Assembly (NCBI GenBank): GCA_031772625.1
Contig: CM062810.1
Location: 710,261,584 to 710,325,583 of the forward strand
Source: Pinus tabuliformis
Lineage: Eukaryota > Streptophyta > Pinopsida > Pinales > Pinaceae
DNA length: 64,000 bases
Direction of reading: 5' to 3'
Positions within the stretch are counted from its first letter, which is position 1; each line of letters opens with the position of its first letter. The notes beneath the pieces were generated by a model. The model ran no database searches and had not been told where the DNA came from. It was given only the letters and a program-made list of their open reading frames with translations. Made by a program: the position numbers and the translations under genes. This document shows positions 46,885 to 59,389 of this stretch, in pieces.

Positions 46885-47480
46885 GAGTTTGGGAAAAGCC
46901 TCAAGAAGGCCACCTGAGACCTCCTAGGACCCATTCACACCATCCTACATCCTCTTAAGTCCCAAAACCACACTCCAACGCCACCTATTCGCTGCCACAT
47001 TCACAAACAATAAATTACATGCATGTCAAATTCACATAAAAATACATAAAAATCCAAAAAGATGTTTTTTGCTCATTTACTTCCAGAAATAGCTTAGTTA
47101 GATGTTGTTTACTTCCTTGAGTAGGAAATGGCATTCCTTTCATGGTTTCCATAGTGCTTTCTACAAAAGTAGGATTAATTGGTTAATTAGGATTTACTTG
47201 GTTTGCTTTACATTTCAGTCTTTCTCCTTACTGCAATTAGAATAGCATCTATATTTTTTCCTTTCATCACATATAGAGCTTCTTCTGGAATTCATAGAAG
47301 TTGGCTTGAACTCCTAGTGATCTTGCACCGACTGACCAAGTGACAACCTGCAATAAGAACTAGTACTTGTGCATATGGCACCGATGCTTCCAAGTTTTTT
47401 ACGAACTACCGGGCTGATAAGAGTAAAGTAGGCAGCCCAGGAGTTGCATAATTATTGCTGCAATACTGGTGCTCACCAAA
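46885..47480 (-). repeat. dispersed repeat X, right copy (inverted)
   Basis: Inverted counterpart of 12485-13131. Reading on the minus strand it follows the same order of landmarks (TTGGTGAGCACCAGTATTGC, CAGCCCGGTAGTTCGT, GAGTTCAAGCCAACTTCTA, TGGGTCCTAGGAGGTCT). It continues past the point where the left copy is cut by the array, into CTACAGGA repeats. Confidence 0.8.
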
Positions 47481-47519
47481 AATCCAAAGAATGTGGTGAA
47501 GAAAAGGTTCTTTACAAAA

Positions 47520-48030
47520 AGATAATTTTCTCCTAGAGTTGAATTGAGAAAATTTGGAAGATCCCAAAGGAGATTCTTTACTCCCTTGAAAGATATCAAG
47601 TGTTTTTCTTGCCATGAACTTGGAAATGTAGTAACAGAGTGTAAGAGAAGAAAACAAGGACCAAACAACAAAAGATGCAACAAACAAGAAGGTTCCCTCA
47701 AGCAAGAAAACAGATAAGACAACCATCACCAGGTACACAAATAATTTCTTTGGTTATTGTTGTTTGAGTAATGGATTTGGACATAAATCATTTGAATGAA
47801 AAATGTATGCAAAGAAAAAATTGAACACAAGAAGAAACACACCATTTCCTCCATTTATTAGTCATATAAGGTGTTATTGTGTAACAATCTTGGCCACAAA
47901 TCCAAAGACTGCAATTTGGTTTGTACCCTACTGAAGTCTAGACTGAAGATGGATGTCAGTACAAATAGACCAAACAATGAGACAAAAGGAAAGGTAGACA
48001 ACAAAAGGTGACCCACAAAAATATGGAACA
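47520..48030 (+). mobile_element. Ty1/copia gag nucleocapsid fossil
   Basis: Plus-strand remnants of three CCHC-type knuckles as in the copia gag at the left end of the window: CFSCHELGNVVTEC near 47597, a degenerate second with GFGHKS near 47773, and NNLGHKSKDC near 47884. Same copia family as 1-3247 by motif spacing. Heavily broken. Confidence 0.75.
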
Positions 48031-48879
48031 AAAAGAAAAATGAGAAACCTCTGACCTCAACGACAAAGTGAAGTTAACGTAGTCTCATGGGGAGTTGCTC
48101 ATAAAATCATATTTTTTCAGTGTTAGAGAAACCGTTATGAAATGTGAAGTCTCTATAATCATGTGAGCAACAACAAAAGAAGAGTAGAATGACAGATAAG
48201 TCAATTTGCCCTCCTGGATAAGTAGAACAAAAATGAGTTAGTTTGTCCTTGTGGACTACCATTAGTCAATTGAATAAGTGCTTGGCTCATCTTGAAGAGA
48301 AAGAATAAAATTGAAGATCCTTGCACACAAGCATTTGAAATTTGAGATGTTGGAAAAAGCACTCGGGCATGGTGGTATTTGGGAAAAGGAGTCCTTATTA
48401 GAAAGAAACTATGATGCTTTATAATCATTGTTTTGAAAGATACTTGAGCGGTAGGAGAGGGAAAGCATGAACTCACTGTGATTTGTGTGGAAATAGTGAA
48501 AGTCTTTATAATTTGGAGTATTTCTTCTACAAGTTAAGGTACTCAATTGATATATAGACCTATGGGTGACAAAGTCAAAATGAATGGAAATGAAAGTATG
48601 AAACATGAATAGTTGGATGGGAAATTCAATTCTACGAGTATCCCTAATCATAATATCCTAGAAGCAACACAATTGGAACCTTGAAGTCTCATGAACTAAA
48701 GAATTTCAACTTTATAGAGAGATTTACAGAGAAAAATAATCTACTGGAGAATCAAAAAGTTCAAACACATATGCCTTGAAATTTTGGAGGGTATTAAGAG
48801 GGGAAATATATCTAATGGTTCTTCTTTCTACAACATTTATAACATTGGTTTTTTTTCTTTGGTCCTTCTTCATTTCTGG
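48031..48879. other. non-coding stretch
   Basis: AT-rich, no recognised gene or repeat. The 3' part may include decayed upstream sequence of the LPAT-like pseudogene. Confidence 0.5.
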
Positions 48880-49320
48880 TACTATGGCTATTCAACATAC
48901 ATTATAGCAGAAAGGTAATATCTTTTTTATTTGGTCTTGGATAGCCATGTGGCCACTATGGGTTGAGAAAATAAATGGGTCAAAGATTATATTTGTTGGA
49001 GAACATGTTCCTACTAGGGAGCATATTTTGTTGCTTGCAGCATGACATACATGAGTAGATTGTTTGTACATATGGGACCTTGCTGTGTGTAAAGGTTAGT
49101 TGGGTTACATTAAGTGTGTGCTCAAGAGAAGTGCCATAATGCACCAACTTTTGGTTGGGGTTTCCATATTCTTGAGTTCATTCTGGCTGAAATAAAATGG
49201 GAAGTAGATGAGCCAGTCTTAGATTCAATTCTCTTAACGTTCAAGGACCTACAAGATCCACTTTGGATTATTTTCTTCCCTGAGGGCACTGACTTCATAG
49301 AACACCAAGGAAGAAGGTAA
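48880..49320 (+). pseudogene. LPAT4/5-like acyltransferase fragment
   Basis: Remnant of a plant 1-acyl-sn-glycerol-3-phosphate acyltransferase of the LPAT4/LPAT5 type (PlsC fold, ER phospholipid synthesis). Pieces in order: LFNIHYSRKVISFLFG (about 48888), WIAMWPLWVEKING with KIIFVGEHVP, then VDCLYIWDLAVCKG and LGYIKCVLKRS. The longest open piece, 49114-49320, has FGWGFHILEFI, KWEVDEPVLDSI and the acyltransferase motif FPEGTDF. At least two frameshifts and two stops are visible, and the catalytic HX4D region is destroyed (sequence fails after HILLLAA). There are no introns within this span. A GTAACA follows the last codons, so a former exon end is possible. Upstream and downstream parts are not found nearby. 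Confidence 0.85.
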
Positions 49321-50485
49321 CAAGAATGAGAAATAATAATACAACTCATATGACACGAGGAGAAAAAAAGGATCGTATGTTTAAACTAAATTTAATTTTT
49401 TTGAGGGTGAGTGAAATATGCGAAATGAAATATGTCTACAAGACCATAAGGAAGGAAAGTGATATAAGAGTTGCAAACTGGATAACTCCATTATCTTCCT
49501 CTGTTAATAATGATCTTCCATATTGCACAATACAAATAAGGATGGAAACTACAGGAATAAAGAAACTGCAAATTTCAAACACTAGTCATGCACATCATAA
49601 AGAATGCCAAATCGAAATCTAGAGCATAAAATCAAGAAGACCTACGGACATAACAAAAAAAAGAGAAAATGTGTTTAAAATATTCATGTTAGTAACCTTG
49701 CAGCTGCAACAATTGAAGTTGCTACATTTTCTCAATAATAAAATGATTTCGGATGGGCACCAAAGGAATTTAACCAGGCTGAAGATATGCAAGTAGAAAA
49801 TACATGTGAACATTTACTACTATTGTATAAGTAGAGATAAAACGTAGGGATAAAATCATTGCAGAGATAAAACACAAGATGCAGAAAATGACGAACCAAA
49901 GAGACTTGAGTAACTAGGAGAGTTCATATATGTAAGAATACATGTTTGAATAGAGTATCCAAGAAAATTGTTTAGGAAAAGGTAACACAAAAAATATTAT
50001 GTGACAGGGATGAAAAAGATGACAAATTACAGAGAGGCAGAGTAGTCAGGTAAGTAATCAAAGCGTAGAGAAATGCAAGGGGAATAATGACAAGTCAGAA
50101 CATTGGAATGAAAATCATGCTAGGTCGACAGAGGAATGCTAGAGGTTGAATAAGTTATAATGTTAGAGGGTGAATAAGAAGCCAATTGAACATTTCTTAC
50201 ATTATTAATGTCGTGCAGTGTACGCCTAAAATGGTGTTAGTTGTGCGTTTCGGAAGGTTATTGAAGCAATGCCAATCAAATTTTATAAGGAAGAAGGGTG
50301 TGCTAGAAGAACCTATGTGCTAATGCTAGGCCACTACAAAATTACATATGATTACTTATTTCATTACATCGACCTCATACACAAAAGAAAAAGGAAATTT
50401 GGATGTTTGTTATCACTTTGATTACATGTTGATCAAATTTTGTACATTTGAATAACACGATGCATCATATGTAGGATGATACCAC
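49321..50485. other. non-coding AT-rich stretch
   Basis: No supported gene. A 98-codon frame at 49326-49622 shows no family pattern. Confidence 0.5.
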
Positions 50486-50985
50486 CGTGGCATATATTAT
50501 ACGACAGTTGGCAGGATTATATTATTCAAGTGCCACAATATATATAATTCCACCATGTTTTAATGCAACGATATATATTATACCACTGCATTTATATTAT
50601 TTGACTGTCTTATATATTGATGATTGTATTAATGCACAACATTATAATGTTATGGTGCATTATAAATATCATCAACATTATATTGGTAGTGTTATACAGT
50701 GGGAGCATTATATTAGTAGTGCATGCATATTGGCAGTGTTATACGATGGTGTATTGGCAGTGTTATACAGTGGTGTATTGGAAGTGTATCTTTACATATT
50801 TATTATTATTGTGTTATATATATTATATGTCATTGATGTTATTGTTACATTATATATGGCATTGTTGTGTTATAAATTGGCATACATTGATACATGATAT
50901 ATCCTTTCATACTTTTTTTTTTCGATGTCGCGTTATATATATTAGTGTTAATTTTTCTTAGGGATATATTGTTCTTTGGGATATC
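50486..50985. repeat. AT-rich region with short direct repeats
   Basis: Biased TATATT/GTTATA sequence. Around 50680-50790 the motif GTATTGGCAGTGTTATACAG and variants is repeated about four times. A 136-codon frame here is a product of composition. Confidence 0.6.
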
Positions 50986-52903
50986 TGCTTGAGCTTGCAA
51001 CCTTGTTCTGCCTCTGTGTTGTTAACAACCCTCGTCTTGCATTCATTTCATTGGTATGCTGTCTTCAACTGTTGTTCATGATGTTGCTCGTTGTGATGCT
51101 GCCATTGTCATATCTTGAAGTCCTTGTCTACGAGCAACTTGATGTCTTCGTGGGTAGGCAAGTCCATAGACACTTGATCGACTGCATCCCCAAGTGTGCT
51201 CTAAACGTTGTCTTCGTCTCTGCTCTCCTAGAAACCATTGTACTTGTACTGCTGAGAGGCAGATGAACACCTGCGATACCTGGAGACATGGAAACACTCA
51301 TGGCAAGCAATCTGTCAATCGAAAACCAAAATGAACATGAGAACTGACTTGCAACATACTTGGGTGAATGATCATGAAGGTTGCGCAATTTTGGCCAGGA
51401 GGTCAGGAGATCGACTGCCAAGATTGCACAAGGTACAATCTAGGATGCTGGGAGACTGACTGACTGCTGGAACTGTACAATGCATCGTCCAATTTGGATG
51501 CTAACTGTTGGGATTGTGCAATGTGAAATTCCAGCTCGGAAGGACTATTGGCCCAGGGATATATTTGTGCAATTTCTTGGGCCAAGCAGCCACTGTCCTC
51601 TAGGAATGCACAAAACAATCCTGGAGGCTAGTGCTGGGCAGGAATGCATATTTCTGTAGAGGAAGGTGAGCCTTCCTTCCCCATATTGTGCAATGCAACT
51701 TTGGTGAAGGTAGAGTCTGGGTCGAGGTTGGCTCGACTCACCGATGGGAAACTAAAAGCAAATAAGACAATGAATGCATGGTGACACTAAGTGATAGGAG
51801 AAGTGATCAATAGTGCATGTGAAACATGAATGAAAAATTCAACAAATAGATCAACATGCATGTGGGTGAGGCAATTCGCCGGTTAGGTGAACATCTGTGC
51901 TAAAAAGTTTCATGCATGCCACAGTAATGAGATAGAAACAAAAAATGAAACAAAGCTAGGACAAGCTAGAATACACGTAAATGATAGCAAGCGTTCAAAG
52001 AAATCAAGAAAATAGTACTCCCACAAGTGAAAACAGAAAAAGCGACAAAAATACAGCACAAGGCATGGGAAGTGGGCTTACCCCAAAACAACTGAGCTGA
52101 ATGTGCCGACTGCTCCTAGATGTGAAGTGAGATATTAGAGCTACAAGGTTTATGTGAGGAATGAGCTCTGCAGCATCCAGTTGATGAGTTTTGATAACAT
52201 CAAGGTTGTGACGCGCATGTCACGAATCTAGGGAAAGCGAAACTTGGTGGGAGGTTTCGGAATTGCTCCTTGCATGTAACCTCCAAATGCTAAACATAGA
52301 TCCCTAAAACAAGGGTTGCCTTTAGATGCTACCTTGGGAGAAGAAGCCCTTGCATGCAAGTTTGTTTTTCTCAGTCCTAGAGGGAACCGGTCAACTCAGT
52401 TGCACATGCAATAGACTGCTCGACTGCTTGAAGGAAATGTGCATTTCTGGTTTCGAGATCGGCTGACTAACTAGGAGGCTTGTGCAATTTCTTGGCAGAG
52501 TAGTTGATTGCTGCCTAGATTTGCGTAAATCCTGGGCTGAACAACCTGCTGCTGAGAAAATTTGCATAAATCCTGCTGGGAGGGTTGGCTGGAAGGATTG
52601 TGCAATCCTGGAGCCTATCAGGCTGTCAGAGAGGATTGCACAATTCCTGGAGGGAAGGCTAGTTACCCTCTAGAAATGCACAATTTTCAAAGGGAAGCTA
52701 CTCATCCTGCAACTGGACCAAGTCTGGGTGAGCAGCGTGTGAGGGGAATGGATCAACTGTGATTAACAAGCTGCCTTTGTGCGATGAGAACACTGAAGCT
52801 CGAGTACTTGATGAAGCAATACAAAGTGTTGTGTAAGGTTGGTAGGGAGGCTCAAGAACAGGCTAAGGAAAAATTTTGGACGGTGGTTGTAGTCGCTACA
52901 ACA
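50986..52903 (-). mobile_element. 3' LTR (left copy) of the old element
   Basis: On the plus strand it starts TGCTTGAGCTTGCAACC and ends GCTACAACA. It holds two zones (about 51380-51720 and 52440-52700) of degenerate repeats of about 50 bp built on ATTGTGCAAT/TGCACAAT. No gene. Confidence 0.8.
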
Positions 52904-53314
52904 CTTGGTAATACACTGGTAAGACTCCAGCTCTCTGAATGGACCTTTTTTATGAAAAGCAAGTCTAACACCTCCAGAAGTATTGTTCAGTTTTCAGCTC
53001 ATCTTGGTTTCACACTAACTTGATTGTAAGATGTAGCATCTGCCAAACCCTTGGTCAATTGTCACACATTCCAAGCCAAGGCAACACAGTTGTTTCAATT
53101 GGGGTTGATGGGTATATGGGTGCACAAGCAGTATAGTCGCTAGAGTCTTAGTTTCATCTCTGGTGTTGCTCCACTACCAGTAATCCTAGACAGTACCCCG
53201 GTGGAGTCACATAGGAACACAAGCATGGTTCCACTGCGAGCGAGCCTAGTCAGTACCTCATCAGAGTTACTTGCATCACCTCCTTGCACAGGAAGCCTTT
53301 CTCTTCTTTCACCT

Positions 53315-53372
53315 TATTCATTTTTCATTTTTCATTTTTTACTTTTCATTTTTTCATTTTTCACTGTGCATA
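53315..53372. repeat. (TTTTTCA)n low-complexity run
   Basis: About eight near-tandem units of TTTTTCATT or TTTTCATT. Confidence 0.85.
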
Positions 53373-53774
53373 ACACTTATTCATTTCAAAGGCGGAAGAG
53401 GGATCCCGAATTATTGAGAGCAGAAGAGGTTGTTCCAGTAGAGAAGTAGTTTATTATATCTCTGACATTCCTATTAAATTTTTCCCCCTTACCTTACTCT
53501 ACTTGATTGAGCTGACAAGGGTTAACCCAATAACAATCAACTAGAGAAGGTGACACTAGTTAGTGTGCAAGCATTGTCTTTACAGCAAGTTTCACTTCGA
53601 ATAGTACGTATTTTCCTTCGACGTATCATGGACTAAAAGTAACAAGCTCATCATATAGAGGCAAGATGACAGATAACCAAGTAGTGATAGCTGTACAAGT
53701 CCTCTTGTACTTTACCCAACTCGCTTCAAGAGTCATACATGGTTTCATGCAAAACTAACCTATGAACGAAATAA

Positions 53775-53905
53775 GCAAACAAACTAACAATCAACAAAGC
53801 AAAGAAAGAGCAAAAGCAAAAATGAAAGCAAAGCAAGTAAACAAACAAGCAGGCAAACAAAGCACGTAAGAAAACAATCATGCAAGCAAACGACTGAAAG
53901 AAAAC
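53775..53905. repeat. (AGCAAA)n purine-rich low-complexity run
   Basis: Irregular repeats of AGCAAA, AACAAAC and AAGCAAG on the plus strand. Confidence 0.8.
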
Positions 53906-54469
53906 ACTACTCCTACTCCTACACTAATGGTACATGGACTTCATCATGTGAAGTGATACTTCCAATGTAGCCACCGGCGTATTGGTAGACCCATGTTGGT
54001 GAAGGCTTGGTCCGCGAGCAACCCAGTTGTGTGAAATAGCAAGCAAGAAAGATATAACAATGAAGATAACCACACTTTGTGATTCAAAGTGCCCATGGGA
54101 CATAAGTGAGTGCATGTGCATGACAGGCAGTCCACAGACTTATCATGGTGTTTTGTGACACTGCGTGCAACTTTGAAGCATAATCACACTCTTGACTGTG
54201 ACATGCAAGAAAACGAAAGAAACAAAGATAACTTGCGTCGCGCACGAGTGCTTGCAATGTAAGACTCCTCCAATGCATGAGCAATGGGATCGTATAGTTC
54301 GAGTGGAGGAAGTAAAATATGAGTGTTAAATTGATCCTTAGTGCATACAGATGAGTAATGAGGAACCTTGGGTTTTTGAACAATTTCTTGATCGAAAGTG
54401 AAAACAATCTCAGAATAGCGAGGGCCTCACATAACCATTAGCTAGGGCTAAAGTGCCTCGATGATCTAT

Positions 54470-55860
54470 GGCTTTTCGACTTCATTGATAGATGGATCTT
54501 CGTATACTAGTGGCTTAGATGGATTAACAATGAGTGAATCAACATCATGATCCAATGATGAGGTGAAGAGATCATGACAACCAAGATCAGGAAATTCAGG
54601 ATGTTGGTCAGCATCCTCATGGTTTGATAAATCACACAGAGGGGTAGATGAGGAGGAAGGATGTTCACCCTCTACGTTTCTGGAAAGAGCAGATGAAAGA
54701 TCAAGTGGATTTCCAATGAATGATTGGTCCTCTCCATTGTTGGATGATGGGCTAACATACGGTGTGTCCTGCGAAAGATCAATAATGGGTGCATCCGTGG
54801 ATGAAGACACACATGTGAAATCATGGATGGCAAGTTCACCAACGATGTTAGGAAAGAATGGAGGGGGCTAGGATGAAAGGGAGTCATCTTTCGCCGAGTT
54901 TTGATACTCAAGCTCCCACTCATATTCTTCATGAATGAAAGTGTATGTTGGTTGTGAAACTCCAACTCTGTCAGTGGGTTGTTCCTCATTCACAACAACT
55001 GAAAAGTCCATAATGGATGAACACAAGACAACTTCATTCGAAGGAACACCCTGGTGCAAAGATGGAGGTCGTAGAAAATAATTCATATGAGGACTTGAAG
55101 GACTCACAACCAAATATGCGCAAAAATTGATTGAAGTGATGTTGGGAGGGTGTGAGGGATGAACAAGTGTGTGAGCATGATCCTCAACATCATTGGCCAG
55201 TGGTGGAGCTGTTGACTAAGAGGAAGGCGGATAATTAGTTGAGGCAGTTCCCACTTCCACATGAGATTGCACAATTCCATCAATGAAGAATGTTGAGCGA
55301 GGCTTGATCTCAAACTTTCTCTTGGGATGGGTATATTTCTTAATACAATACTTGAACCAGTCCCAAAGATAAGAAAATTTCATTTGGCTGCTCAGAGCTT
55401 GAAACTGCAAGTCACAGAAGTGCTGCCAAAAATCAATAACGGATTCATGTGGAGACCTCCATTGCTATAGCAATTTCTAGTCAAGATGGTCTGGATCAAA
55501 ATGGTAGAATGTGTCTTCAATAAGATCACAAAAGTGTTCAAATGAGTGCACATTGTCAACCGGTAGGTTGAGTGCCCAACGAAATGGAGATTCACGAAGT
55601 GTGTATGCAAGCAGCAAACTGGCATGTTCATTAGAAAACTCATCTTCCTCATGAATCATGGAAAAAAATTTAAGTAAGTGCTCAGGCCAAGCCACTTCGC
55701 CTTCACCATTATACATGTGAGTGGACAAGAGATCAAAAATCTTCCTTGAGATGGAGACATATTCATGATTTGAAAAACACCTCGGGGAAGATGAGTGCAA
55801 GACTCCATGAAAGATATGGAAAGGTTCAAAATTGGATGAGAGGACACAGCTTGTCATCAG
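54470..55860 (-). mobile_element. gag fossil of the old element
   Basis: The minus-strand segment 55477-55857 has the retrotransposon gag pattern: WPEHLLKFFSMIHEEDEF, then SLLLAYTLRESPFRWALNLP and FEHFCDLIEDTFYHFDP. Leftward to about 54470 there is a polar Ser/Pro/His-rich continuation with no zinc knuckle recognised. Broken (several interruptions). Confidence 0.75.
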
Positions 55861-57212
55861 GCCCTCCTTCTATCGCTAGAAAAGTTGAAAGGTCTGTCTG
55901 ATGCTCGAAAGAGCAGTCGACACGGACAATGAAAGCAATAACAACATATGCAACACATTAACAACAAGATTCATATAATTGCATGTGAATTAGTTCATAC
56001 ACAAGTACGTAAGTTAAACAACACATATCATTAAAGCAACCGAAGTAGTCCAAATACAATAACAACATATGCATGAAAATGTGCTAGCTCTTATTATATA
56101 AAGAAGTGTAAGTCACAATCATACAATACATCCATGTAAACCTACTAGCCCCAACAAATGAATGTTACAGTCACATCTGCCTACTCCTCCAAAGAGATGT
56201 ACTAGCTCCGTGTTGTGGAGAAGCCAAGGCATGTTATAATACTGTCCAAGCTTTCTTCAAAATAGTCTTAGTAGAAGCATGGCTGACCAAAAGCCTTTAC
56301 AATGAGTTATGAGGGACTATTTATAGCAAAGGGTGGGGTGACCCTTGACATTCTCCTTTGTGACAGTTCAACTACCCTCATGACTCTTCGCCTACTCTAT
56401 GACTGTTACATCCAACTATTGACACTTGACTTACACTTGACACGACTCAACATTACAATGCACATGTACTCATGTGAGACAACATGGCTTGAGCAAGCCT
56501 TGCAAGACATGATTGACACTCAGTCTGCTATGATGAGACCATCTCTTTGACATTCATGTGATGGTAAAGGTGGTGAGTTGATGCCAATCTTGGTCATCCT
56601 TGATGGTGTGCATGCACCTCATGGTGACATCTTGCTGAAGTAAACTCTTGCCTCTATTGCAACCGGTGCATTGGTTCGTCTCCTTCATCTAACTCGTCTA
56701 CTAACATGTGCATGGTTTTCTTGGGTGTAGATGAACCAGCAACACACTAATACATAGTGTCCATGTTGACCTTCAAGTGGGTGATGGTGGTCATGCGCAT
56801 CAACTTGTTGAAGTACATGTTCGACTCTAGTTGGACTTGCTTCTTGTCTTCTCCTTAGTGAGTGTGTTGAATGGGTTGGATTACATGTGTGCACTCAATG
56901 ACATGCATGATGTTGAATCCCTTGCATGTGATCAACAACATTGCTTACCATGTCTGCTCCGTGTTAGCTGCTTGGATGGATCTTTAACTTGTACGATCGT
57001 AGTTTCATCCATGAGTGCATGTTGCGCTCACTGTTGTTCCTATTCCTGCTGGAACTCATTCGTCTGTTTGTGCAACTTCATGTTCTTCCCGAGTTGCTAC
57101 TTCAGCACATGCAACTCCTTCTTTGTTCCATTCTCTGTCTTTGAACGATCTTCATGTCGCATCATCACCTCATAGCAGAAGTCTCCATAGTTTATTTCAT
57201 CATTAATGGATC
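55861..57212. other. leader region between 5' LTR and gag of the old element
   Basis: About 1.35 kb without a recognised gene. TGATGTTG/CATGCATG-type low-complexity sequence is frequent. No convincing primer-binding site lies directly beside the LTR. Confidence 0.5.
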
Positions 57213-59130
57213 TGATTGAGCTTGCAACCTTTTTCGCCTCCGTGTTGTAAACAACCCTCCTCTTGCATTCATTGTATTTGGTATGATGTCTTTAGTTGTT
57301 GTTCATGATGTTGCTTGCTGTGATGCTACTTCTGTCATATCTTGATGTCCTTATCTACGAACAACTTGATGTCTTCGTGGGTAGGCAAGTCCATAGACAC
57401 TTGATCAACTACATCCCCAAGTGTGCTCTGAACAATGTCTTCATCTCTGCTCTCCTAGAAACCATTGTACATATACTACTGAGAGGAAAATGAACACTTG
57501 CGATACTTGGAGACATGGAAACACTAATGGCAAGCAACCTGTTAGTCGAAAACCAAAATTAACATGAGAACTAACTTGCAACATACCTAGGTGAATGATC
57601 ATGAAGGTTGCGCAATTTCGACTGGGAGGTCGGGAGACTGACTGCCAAGACTGTACAAGGCGCAGTTTGGGCTATTAGGAGACTAACTAACTGTAGGAAT
57701 TGTACAATGCATAATCCAGCCTAGCTACTGACTACTGGGATTGTGCAATGCACAATTCTAGCTCGGAAGGACTGTTGGCCTAGGGACATATTTTTGAAAT
57801 TTCTTGGGCCAAGCAGCCATTATCCTCCAGAAATTTGAAAAATAATCCTGGAGGCCAGTGCTGGGAAGTAATGTGCATTTCTGGAGAGGAAGCTGAGTCT
57901 TCCTTCCCCAGATTACACAATGCAGCCTTGGTGGATGTAGAGTCCAGGCCGAGGTTGGCTCGACTCGCTGATGGGCAACTGAAAGAAAATAAGATAGTGA
58001 ATGCATGGTGACACTAAGTGATAGGAGAAGTGATTGACAGTGCATGAAAAACATGAATGAAAAATTCAACAAACATATCAACATGCATGTGGGTGAGGTA
58101 GTTCGTCGGTTGTGTCAACGTCCGTGAAAAATAATTTCATGCATGCGATAACAATGAGATAGCAACGAAAACTGAAACAGAGCTAGGACAAGCTAGATTA
58201 CATGTAAACAACAACAAGCATTCAAATAAATCAAGCAAATAGTACTCCCGTAAGTGAAAACACAAAAAGCGAATTAAATGCAGTAGAAGGCATGGGAAGC
58301 GGGCTTACCCCAAAACAGCTGAGATGAATGTGCCGACAACTCCTAGATGTGATGTGGGATGTTAGAGCTACAAGGTTGATGTGAGGAATGAGCTCTGCAA
58401 CATCTGGTTGATGAGTTTTGATAACAATGAGGTTGTGATGTGCATGCCACGAATCTATGAAAGTGACACTTGGTGGGAGGTTTCAAAATTTCTCCTTGCA
58501 TGTAACCTCCAAATGCTAAACATAGATCCCTAAAACAAGGGTTGCCTTTGGATGCTACCATGGGAGAAGCAACCCATGCATGCAATTCTATTTTGCTCAG
58601 TCCTGAAGGGAACCGATCAACTCAGTTGCACATGCAAGAGACTGCTCGATTGCTTGAAGGAAATGTGCATTTTGGGCTGGGAGCTGGGCTGACTGCCCAA
58701 GATATTTGCCCGATTTCTAGGAAGAGCAGCTGACTGCTGCCCAGATTTGCGTAAATCCTGGGTTGAACAACCTGTTGTTGGGAAAATTTGCACAAATCTT
58801 GTTGGGAGGGTTGGCTGACAGGATCGTGCAATCCTAGAGCCTAGCTGGCTGTTAGAGAGGATTGCGTGATTCCTGGAGGGAAGGTTGGTTACCCTCCAGA
58901 AATGTGCAATTTTCAAGGGGAAGATGCTCATCCTGTAGCTGGACAAAGTCCAGGTGAGCAGCCTATGAGGGGAATGGATCAACCGTGATTGACAAGCTAC
59001 CTTTGTGCGAGGAAACATTTAAGCTTGAGTACTTGATGAAGCAAGACAAAGTGTTGCATAAGGTGTGTAGGGAGGCTCCAAAATAGGCTAAGGAAAAATT
59101 GTGGAGGGTGGTTGTAGCTGCTACAATGCA
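57213..59130 (-). mobile_element. 5' LTR (right copy) of the old element
   Basis: On the plus strand it starts TGATTGAGCTTGCAACC and ends near GCTACAATGCA. It has the same internal repeat zones as the left copy (about 57600-57930 and 58660-58930). The open frame 57296-57493 parallels one in the left LTR but is not a recognisable protein. Confidence 0.8.
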
Positions 59131-59389
59131 TCATCACATCATTAGAAATTATGTAGAAAGAAAAATATCATCAACAATGCAAGGGAACTATAAAAGGAAC
59201 ATCAAAAGAAAAGCATGCACAAATAGAGACACCATGATTTGGTCGGAGACTAGGGAAAAATACCACAAGGGGGGAACCTAGAATTAAATTCTTCTTATTC
59301 TATTATATATTCATCAATTATTCAACTAAGATAAAAAGTACATCCATAGTGAGATATATAAACCTGATTGTAAAATAATTATATCATCA

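Larger units (their letters stand above)
52904..54469. other. internal non-coding part of the old element
   Basis: No ORF of note. Includes a pyrimidine-rich TTTTTCATT run (about 53315-53372) and an A-rich AGCAAA/AACAAA run (about 53775-53905). Confidence 0.55.
50986..59130 (-). mobile_element. old LTR retrotransposon, minus strand
   Basis: Two direct repeats of about 1.92 kb (50986-52903 and 57213-59130) flank a 4.3-kb internal region carrying a minus-strand gag. The right repeat is therefore the 5' LTR. LTRs differ by very roughly 12% by eye, so this is far older than the element at 15658-23821. No clear primer site, polypurine tract or target duplication remains, and no pol is seen. Broken in many places. 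Gag style suggests Ty3/gypsy. Confidence 0.8.

Noticed and set aside
50487-50897. 136-codon hydrophobic ORF
   Set aside because: Made of TATAT/GTTATA low-complexity sequence; Ile/Tyr-rich composition follows base bias.
57296-57493. Conserved protein shared with 50976-51266
   Set aside because: The match arises because both lie in the two LTRs of one element; no independent sign of coding.
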